Source: CAZTEB01 sp964612735 (lineage in GTDB: Bacteria; Patescibacteriota; Microgenomatia; UBA1400; PJMF01). From it: 21,827 nt of DNA. The position numbers and the translations under genes are program-made. The notes under the pieces are model-generated. The model was not told the DNA's origin. It worked only from the letters and a program-made list of their open reading frames with translations, and ran no database searches. The stretch covers positions 1 through 21,827 of the forward strand of contig CAZTEB010000010.1 in the NCBI GenBank assembly GCA_964612735.1. Reading direction: 5' to 3'. Below are positions 16,052 to 21,827 of this stretch, piece after piece (the stretch's first letter is position 1; the number at the start of each line of letters is the position of its first letter).

Positions 16052-17035
16052 GTGTTAATTGATCTGTCTGGAAAACGTGTCGTAATAACTGGTGCCGCTG
16101 GATTCGTTGGCTCTCACTTGGTCGATGCTTGCTTAGCTACTGGCGCCAGAGTTCTAGGCCTAGATAATTTTTTAACTGGACATAAGGAAAATCTGCTTTC
16201 TGCCACATCAAATGAAGACTTTACTTTTGTGGAAGCCGACGTCATTTCTGATCCAAGGGAATACTTGCCGTCAGACGATGCGATCGATATAGTTCTGCAT
16301 TTTGCCTCACCCGCAAGTCCTCCATCGTATCAAAAACATCCTGTGGCTACTTATCAGGTCAATGCATTCGGGACACATGCCCTTCTTCAGCACTTACGTG
16401 AATACCATCCCAAGGCTACCTTTGTGTATGCCAGCACGTCCGAGGTGTATGGCGATCCTGAGGTTCATCCGCAGGTTGAATCGTATTGGGGTAATGTAAA
16501 TCCAAATGGTCCCCGTTCATGCTATGACGAAGCCAAACGACTTGGAGAAACCGTTTGTGGTGTGTTTGCAACACAATACAATCTCGATACTAGGATAGTT
16601 CGCATTTTCAACACCTTTGGACCTCGGATGGATCCCAAGGATGGTAGGGTTATACCTAATTTTGTTATGCAGGCACTGCACAATGAGCCGATTACGGTTT
16701 ACGGCGATGGTACGCAAACCCGATCGTACTGCTTTGTTGATGATTTGGTTGAAGGCATATTGTTAATGTCTACTACACCTGAAGCTCGTGTGCAGACTAT
16801 AAACTTGGGCAACGATGCAGAGCTTAGTATCCTAGACACTGCCCAGAAAATTATTGATGCCACTGGCTCACAAAGTAATATTTCATATAAACCACTTCCC
16901 AAAGATGATCCGACCAGGAGAAGACCTGATATTTCAAAGGCTGCTTCTGTGCTGGGGTGGCAGCCAAAGGTTGCATTTAATGATGGCTTAAGAAAGACAA
17001 TTGCATATTTTTCTACTGCAAAGACTAAGGAGTAG
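16052..17035 (+). CDS. uxs: UDP-glucuronate decarboxylase (UDP-xylose synthase), SDR family
   Basis: A 327-residue cytoplasmic NAD-dependent enzyme converting UDP-glucuronate to UDP-xylose, a donor for glycosyltransferases. The Rossmann motif is GAAGFVG (14-20). LHFASPASPPSYQKHP (82-97) is a hallmark of the UXS group. The catalytic triad region is ASTSEVYGDP (127-136) with Y158 and K162 in NPNGPRSCYDEAKR (150-163). The substrate-binding YGDGTQTRSYCFVDD lies at 217-231. These blocks separate UXS from general NAD-sugar epimerases; a 4-epimerase or dehydratase is less likely. The start is GTG. It is the only plus-strand gene in the window and converges on the GT-C-like gene with an 11-nt overlap, with no terminator visible between them. 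No UDP-glucose dehydrogenase is in the window, so the UDP-glucuronate source is elsewhere. Confidence 0.9.
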   Translation: MLIDLSGKRVVITGAAGFVGSHLVDACLATGARVLGLDNFLTGHKENLLSATSNEDFTFVEADVISDPREYLPSDDAIDIVLHFASPASPPSYQKHPVATYQVNAFGTHALLQHLREYHPKATFVYASTSEVYGDPEVHPQVESYWGNVNPNGPRSCYDEAKRLGETVCGVFATQYNLDTRIVRIFNTFGPRMDPKDGRVIPNFVMQALHNEPITVYGDGTQTRSYCFVDDLVEGILLMSTTPEARVQTINLGNDAELSILDTAQKIIDATGSQSNISYKPLPKDDPTRRRPDISKAASVLGWQPKVAFNDGLRKTIAYFSTAKTKE

Positions 17036-18734
17036 TCTGTTGCATTGAGGTAATCTTGAAGATGCTGCAAGCGCGATGGCAGCCCTCTGTGACTCTTTCT
17101 AAGGTGAAGGTGTTTTCGATTTGCTCCAACTCTTCTTTAAAATGGGCAGCTCCAGTGACTCCATATATTTGAACATACATGGGAGCTCCAGAAGCTACAA
17201 GCTCTTCGTACACGGCAGGTAGCTGTTGATTTTGGCTAACTCCCCAAACTTCAGCCCTAGAGCCTTTAAAGTCCTGCTGGGCAGAAAGTGGAAGTGGTTG
17301 ATATAGTTCATTGCCAAAATACTCGATGTAGTATGGAGATATTAAAGTGATTACATATGGTTTTTTTTCAAAGCTCTCTTGCGAAAAGTACTCATTGGTG
17401 TGCATGGTTGCTCGATACCACCAGGGTGTTTGTTCAAATCTCAGATTGATCGCAACCTCTGTCTTGAGTGTGGGTAGTAGCTGCAACCCATATATCGCTA
17501 CTGGCAAAACTATGAGGCCCAGCGCCACAGCATATGAGATCTTTGGTGGATAGCCAGCTTTGAGAAGTAAGTTTGTGTATAACTGGGTTATTTTTTCAAG
17601 AAATGCGGAGAGTAAGATAGCGCTTAAGGGTAGTAGGTGAAGTAAGTATCTCCCATCGACTGCGTAAAATAATGAAGTAGCCATCAGTTGAAGAACTGAA
17701 ATGCCCCCGACAGTTACAATCCACGCGCGTTGTTTTTTTGTATAAAGGCAAACCGCGGCACCTGCCAAAGAAGCGGTAAACAGCCATGTCGGCATGAGTG
17801 GCTGGTTAAACCACAGCAGTCTAGTCTTTTGGCCAGAAAGGATTTGAATATAGTCGGGTAGGTTGGCGAACATGTTGTCTGTAGATACAAAAGGCACCCC
17901 ATTGGCCCCCAGTAAAGCTATGCCTGTTGGGATAGCTTGACCGGATAGGCTGCTTTCGGTAATAGTAAATAGTGATCGAGATAGCACTTTTGATATGCCA
18001 ACACCCCCAAGCACCATTAGCAAAAGTCCCACAACTATGGCTGGCTTTAAGTATTTTTTATGAATAGTTGTGGCGTTGTTCAAACCAACGTATGCACAGT
18101 ACCCGATAGTCCCAGTAAAAAAACCAAGATGAATGTGTTTGGTAAACAACAGCATAAGTCCAAGTACCGCTGAGCGGGCTACCCCCATGAAATTTTGTGA
18201 GGTTACTTGCCAAACTAGTGCTAAAAATAGGAATGTTGTTAGGTTTTCAGCCATGGCTAAGGTTGGGTAGGTGTAGGTGTAATACAGCGTCGTGTATGTT
18301 AGTAATGAAACAATCTGGATGAACAATGAAGAGCTGACTCTGCGAATTAAAAGGTGTGTTAGCGTTAGCGAGGCAAGAGCAAGTACCACATTGGCTATGT
18401 AAAAGCTTCGTACATCTTGTGTAGCAGCGATGAATGGAAATAAATACACAGAATATGCAGGGGGCACGTCTGCTTCTCTACCCGACTGGCTTCGTAAGCA
18501 CATGTTCCATGTCATGCCTTGGCTATAGCAAAGAGGTGGAGAGAGATAGTGAAAGCTGTCTGGAAAGGGTTCTAAATTAGGAATCAAAGTTCGAGTAGAA
18601 AAAGGATTTTTTGCAAGTAGTGCGGATGCTACGATGATGGCTAGTAGAAGCGACAGCCATTTGGAAGACATCGTTCGTTTTAAAAAATGAGTAAAGCTTG
18701 AAAGCAGTGACACCTTAGGAAGTAATGAGTGCAT
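17025..18734 (-). CDS. GT-C-like multi-pass membrane protein, probable lipid-linked-sugar glycosyltransferase
   Basis: A 569-residue protein with a first helix at about 23-42 and an external loop carrying FPDSFHY (57-63; D59 in the GT-C acidic position) and two cysteines (C69, C79). About ten more hydrophobic helices run to residue 440. A soluble C-terminal domain of about 110 residues starts VITLISPYYIEY and has a CxxxC pair (C552, C556). The frame is open from 18791, but I chose the ATG at 18734 because AGGGG stands 8 nt before it; the overlap with the upstream gene then falls from 77 to 20 nt. Flanks and C-terminal domain match the middle of the upstream fusion protein. I do not recognise a named family, so the transferase role is inferred from topology and the acidic residue. 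Confidence 0.7.
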   Translation of the reverse strand: MHSLLPKVSLLSSFTHFLKRTMSSKWLSLLLAIIVASALLAKNPFSTRTLIPNLEPFPDSFHYLSPPLCYSQGMTWNMCLRSQSGREADVPPAYSVYLFPFIAATQDVRSFYIANVVLALASLTLTHLLIRRVSSSLFIQIVSLLTYTTLYYTYTYPTLAMAENLTTFLFLALVWQVTSQNFMGVARSAVLGLMLLFTKHIHLGFFTGTIGYCAYVGLNNATTIHKKYLKPAIVVGLLLMVLGGVGISKVLSRSLFTITESSLSGQAIPTGIALLGANGVPFVSTDNMFANLPDYIQILSGQKTRLLWFNQPLMPTWLFTASLAGAAVCLYTKKQRAWIVTVGGISVLQLMATSLFYAVDGRYLLHLLPLSAILLSAFLEKITQLYTNLLLKAGYPPKISYAVALGLIVLPVAIYGLQLLPTLKTEVAINLRFEQTPWWYRATMHTNEYFSQESFEKKPYVITLISPYYIEYFGNELYQPLPLSAQQDFKGSRAEVWGVSQNQQLPAVYEELVASGAPMYVQIYGVTGAAHFKEELEQIENTFTLERVTEGCHRACSIFKITSMQQTTP

Positions 18735-21700
18735 CAAAGTATCCCCTAGATTGTAGTGTTTTTGCTCCAAAGTGAAGTGCATATATTGCACCTGTTAGTG
18801 ATAATGTCAGTAAGGATAGAGCAATCTTGTTAGATGATTTCTGCATTGCACTTGGTCGAGAGTCTGGAAAATGTTGATACAACCACTCAAGGTTCTGTGT
18901 GCTAAGATCAATATTTTTTCCTGTTCGGTCGATTCCAACAAAGCTAACCTCATCGCCCTCTAGTTCAAGTTGTAAAGCAACATCATTCTCATATTGATTT
19001 AGGCTGCTACCAACATAGGTGATGTGTGCAAATTGAGGATCCTGAAATGAATACGCGGAGTACTCGGGTGAGAAGGCCTGGTTCGAGAGATTACCAGCTA
19101 CTAAGTAAATTTGCTTATCATTCAGCTTTGAAAGTCTTGGTAGTATTTGAGAATTAAAAAAGCTATCATTTTCAGTCAATTCACCATGTAGCAGTGCACT
19201 GGTGTCTTGAATGTAAGGTGCGTTGTAAAACCATCCGGGCTGATGGCTAAGTATCACAATATTTTTAATCTCTGGCCTGCTTGAAAGTCGCAGCACGGTA
19301 GTCATTAGCCTTTTTTGATCAGCAAGCTTGAGACCACCTATGTCATTGGGTGGAAATGCTATGAGATAGGTTGAGCCCATTCTAATTTCAGTAAATGGTG
19401 ACTCGATCAGTTTTGTGGCTTGCTGGTCTTGATTGCCCGGTATGTAGAGCATTGACACATCTGTGGTATTGAGCAGCATCTGCTTAAAAAAAGCAAGCTG
19501 GGTAGTTTCTTGTGCGTGCAAGATGTCACCGGTGATGATACTCAAAGTCTGAGCATCAGTCTTTATATAGTCACTAGCTAGCTCTGAAAAAGTCTTAGTG
19601 GTATTCTGCAGTTCGGGATGGTTGGGGTCGAAGCGATTATGAAGTATCGTGATCGTACTATTTTGATTCTGAGTGCTGGAATTGATAGTAGCACCCAAGA
19701 GTGCCTCAGCAGGTTCTGGTAAAAGTGTTTCCACCCTTTCTTCTAATTCATAGAAATTGCACGAATATTGACAGTCAAGTTCAATTGTATTGAGGTCGAA
19801 GTGTGCACTGTATTCATCAAAAACGTGCTGACCCACCTGACCGTCAAGGCCGTAATCTGTTAGAAACACCCTTTTGCCATTTGAGAGTTCATCAAGATAT
19901 GGTTGAAGTATTGCCGCGGACTCTTGTTGTGCGGAGTGAGTGGGTAGTAGTCTGTAGTCATTCGATCCCCAAAGTAACCTATAGCTATCTGGGATAGTGG
20001 TTACCAGCATTGCTTGAGTGTCTGATGTAAACTCACTTGGGAATGAAAACAATTTATTGGCCCGTCTAACGACGGTGTACTGCCAATAGTTGGTGCTTTG
20101 ATTGTAGGCAGTGACTGCGCTGCTAAACACCATTTCTAGCGGCGGCGATAGTAGCAAGAAGCTAAATATGAGTGAAAATACTAGTGAGTTTATCCACTGG
20201 GGAGTCTTGGGTAAAGTAATGTGAAGCATTAACGCTTTTTTCGTCTTTAAGACAAACTTAAGCGCAGGGTGCGTAGAAAGCACAAAAGCAAATATGGTAG
20301 CAGCAACCGCAACCCACAGATTAAAAGAACTCGGTTGATATGGAATTTGAGTGGAGAGGTAAGTAGTGAGTAGCAATGATAAAGCTATCGTCTGTATTTC
20401 TTTTGAAAAGAACACTCTCCGAAGTGCTTTGTAGCTGGCCAAGGTAGTCGTGAGGAATAGTAGCATATTTACATAGACGTACATCCCTATATCTTCATAG
20501 ATATGGAGACTACTGGAGATCAACATGGCGTATGGATTGAGTGAAGCTGTGCTTTGACAGCTAGTGTTAGGCTGATGTGAACACCAGGCTGCCACCACCT
20601 CTTTAAAGTCTAAATTGGAAAAAGCTAGGCTTCTAACTTGGCCAAACTCATAAAATGGATGTCGGTACAGTACTACTATGGCTACGCCTCCTACTAAGAG
20701 TACGGGCCAATGGTTTCGAAGTACTTGAAGTAGAGCTTTTTTATATGGTATATCAAGGCTAAGTCGACTGTTTTCTGAAGTGTAAGAATTTCCAACAACA
20801 ATTCCTGCTAGTGACCAGAATGTAAAAGCAACCTTGGAAGCTGCAAAAACATCAATGTAAAGAGCGTTGATTAGCAATCCCGTTGTTCCACCAATGAAAC
20901 CATACATGAAGTATCTTTGAAATGTTGAGCCTATTCTAGTTTGGCGCTTGGCAATTAGAAGTGTATACGCAACTATTCCAAAAAAACTTAGGAGCCCAAG
21001 TGTGCCCGTTTCGCCAAGAATGCGTAAATAGTTATTATCAGTGCTTTCTGCTTCAGTGAATTGCTCGACTTTTTCTTTAGTGAGCGTGGCGTACCCTTTG
21101 CCAAGCAATGGATTCCTGACAAATCCCTTGATAGCATTAGGCCAAAGCGTATCTAGCCGAATTCCCATTGAGAGTCCATACTTGATGGCATTGTCTGAAT
21201 AGACCCGCGCTCTCTCGTCAATAATAATGGACTCCTTGCCGGCGGCCGAGATAGTTGCAACTTCTACATAATCTGGAACATCTACGTAGACATCACTTGG
21301 CTTATTTTCTAAAGATTGAGTTGGGGTATAGCCGAGGATATGTAGCACCTTAGCAGCTTGGGGTTGAGTGTATGCTATGTCGGCTAGTTGCATCAGAGCT
21401 GATGGTGCAAATGCAACTAGCATTGTGATAGAAACTACCATCGCTAAAAGTCCAACCATAGTAAACTGCAACAGTTGTTTCCACCTCTTCTTACTAACTA
21501 ACTCAACGTGCTGAACGTGCAAGTATGTAACTACAGCCATTCCCACCCCATACGCAATAAAAGAAGATTTTAGAGCACCCACTGCCATTAGCCACAAACC
21601 TAACAGGTGTACTCCAACCAGGATAATTTTTATTAGCTTATTTGATACCGAAAGTGTAGCCGCAAATAGTAGTGGTAACACAATTACCAAGTATGCTGCC

Positions 21701-21827
21701 AAGTCATAGTGCCCTGCAAATGTGGACTGGACTCCGGCGAAATCAGATAGTTGTAAAGCCACCCCCGTGCTAAACTCTCTATTCATGGGTGAGCACAGCG
21801 GCCAACCCCAGTGGCGTTGGCCAAAGC
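18715..21827 (-). CDS. Three-part fusion: O-antigen ligase-like, shortened GT-C-like, calcineurin-like phosphoesterase-like (5' partial)
   Basis: The frame stays open to the window edge, reading FGQRHWGWPLCSP before the Met at 21786. That matches FGQRYFYFPVYST in the paralog at 6833-8536, so the true start lies beyond the edge. Numbering from that Met, residues 1-335 are Wzy_C-like: STFAGHYDLAAYL, a loop with DVYVDVP, RNPLLGKGYATL at 224-235 and ILGETGTLG. The paralog's SASRTS is ALKSS here, so the arginine is lysine. Residues 353-690 resemble the GT-C-like neighbour, with D393, cysteine pairs C402/C410 and C672/C676, and fewer helices. Residues 710-955 resemble a calcineurin-like phosphoesterase: SIITGDILH (749-757), YIPGNQDQ (781-788), VILSHQPGW (844-852) and LVAGN (895-899), with key histidines altered. 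A last helix lies at about 988-1008. Function unknown; probably a surface-glycan enzyme with an outward-facing accessory domain. Confidence 0.8.
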   Translation of the reverse strand, partial: FGQRHWGWPLCSPMNREFSTGVALQLSDFAGVQSTFAGHYDLAAYLVIVLPLLFAATLSVSNKLIKIILVGVHLLGLWLMAVGALKSSFIAYGVGMAVVTYLHVQHVELVSKKRWKQLLQFTMVGLLAMVVSITMLVAFAPSALMQLADIAYTQPQAAKVLHILGYTPTQSLENKPSDVYVDVPDYVEVATISAAGKESIIIDERARVYSDNAIKYGLSMGIRLDTLWPNAIKGFVRNPLLGKGYATLTKEKVEQFTEAESTDNNYLRILGETGTLGLLSFFGIVAYTLLIAKRQTRIGSTFQRYFMYGFIGGTTGLLINALYIDVFAASKVAFTFWSLAGIVVGNSYTSENSRLSLDIPYKKALLQVLRNHWPVLLVGGVAIVVLYRHPFYEFGQVRSLAFSNLDFKEVVAAWCSHQPNTSCQSTASLNPYAMLISSSLHIYEDIGMYVYVNMLLFLTTTLASYKALRRVFFSKEIQTIALSLLLTTYLSTQIPYQPSSFNLWVAVAATIFAFVLSTHPALKFVLKTKKALMLHITLPKTPQWINSLVFSLIFSFLLLSPPLEMVFSSAVTAYNQSTNYWQYTVVRRANKLFSFPSEFTSDTQAMLVTTIPDSYRLLWGSNDYRLLPTHSAQQESAAILQPYLDELSNGKRVFLTDYGLDGQVGQHVFDEYSAHFDLNTIELDCQYSCNFYELEERVETLLPEPAEALLGATINSSTQNQNSTITILHNRFDPNHPELQNTTKTFSELASDYIKTDAQTLSIITGDILHAQETTQLAFFKQMLLNTTDVSMLYIPGNQDQQATKLIESPFTEIRMGSTYLIAFPPNDIGGLKLADQKRLMTTVLRLSSRPEIKNIVILSHQPGWFYNAPYIQDTSALLHGELTENDSFFNSQILPRLSKLNDKQIYLVAGNLSNQAFSPEYSAYSFQDPQFAHITYVGSSLNQYENDVALQLELEGDEVSFVGIDRTGKNIDLSTQNLEWLYQHFPDSRPSAMQKSSNKIALSLLTLSLTGAIYALHFGAKTLQSRGYFDALITS
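18743..18747 (-). promoter_or_regulatory. Ribosome binding site deciding the start of the GT-C-like gene
   Basis: AGGGG on the minus strand, 8 nt before the ATG at 18734 and inside the 3' end of the upstream gene. The other candidate starts at 18791, 18782 and 18671 were compared; 18671 lacks such a site. Confidence 0.55.

Noticed and set aside
16699..17070. Minus-strand open frame of 123 codons opposite the decarboxylase
   Set aside because: Antisense to strongly conserved UXS motifs, and it overlaps the end of the GT-C-like gene in another frame.
1..21827. CRISPR array, insertion sequence, tRNA or rRNA
   Set aside because: Genes fill the window nearly end to end; no spaced repeats, transposase motifs, inverted terminal repeats or RNA-gene sequence were noticed.

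Overview
This is a metagenome-style scaffold piece from a bacterium with standard stop codons. UGA ends ruvA (two in-frame UGA codons in a row) and the membrane glycosyltransferase at 5389-6827, which argues against the UGA=Gly lineages (Gracilibacteria, Absconditabacteria). Very dense packing, mid-40s %GC by eye, few Shine-Dalgarno sites and the style of the glycosyltransferases suggest a Candidate Phyla Radiation (Patescibacteria) genome, perhaps Saccharibacteria. That placement is inference; there is no rRNA or other marker here. Two runs of ten Ns (286-295 and 5613-5622) are scaffold gaps.

Layout: apart from one gene, everything is on the minus strand, so transcription runs from high to low coordinates. 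At the right edge is a very large membrane protein (18715-21827, open at its 5' end). It joins an O-antigen ligase/polymerase-like region, a shortened GT-C-like region and a calcineurin-like phosphoesterase-like region. Next is a GT-C-like membrane protein (17025-18734), then the only plus-strand gene, a UDP-glucuronate decarboxylase (16052-17035). A 35-bp divergent promoter region separates this from a minus-strand run: GT-C glycosyltransferase, two GT4 glycosyltransferases, ruvC, ruvA, ruvB, a hexapeptide acyltransferase, a GT2, a second O-antigen ligase/polymerase-like protein, a GT-C, a GT4, a GT2, a small cysteine-containing membrane protein, two more GT4s and manC, which runs off the left edge.

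How the genes fit together: ManC would make GDP-mannose and the decarboxylase UDP-xylose. Five GT4 and two GT2 enzymes would build glycans on the cytoplasmic face from activated sugars. Three GT-C-type proteins and two Wzy/WaaL-like proteins would act on lipid-linked sugars at the outer face. No initiating phosphoglycosyltransferase, flippase or chain-length regulator is visible, so the window holds only part of a surface-glycan locus. The Holliday-junction genes ruvCAB sit inside the glycan operon and are translationally coupled to it.

The two most notable observations are the three-part fusion at the right edge and a repeated start architecture. Every intergenic gap longer than 6 bp (only three exist, of 14, 14 and 35 bp) carries a -10-like box ending 5-6 nt before the start codon, which predicts leaderless mRNAs. 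No tRNA, rRNA, CRISPR array, insertion sequence or convincing terminator was seen, and no stretch over 300 bp lacks a gene.
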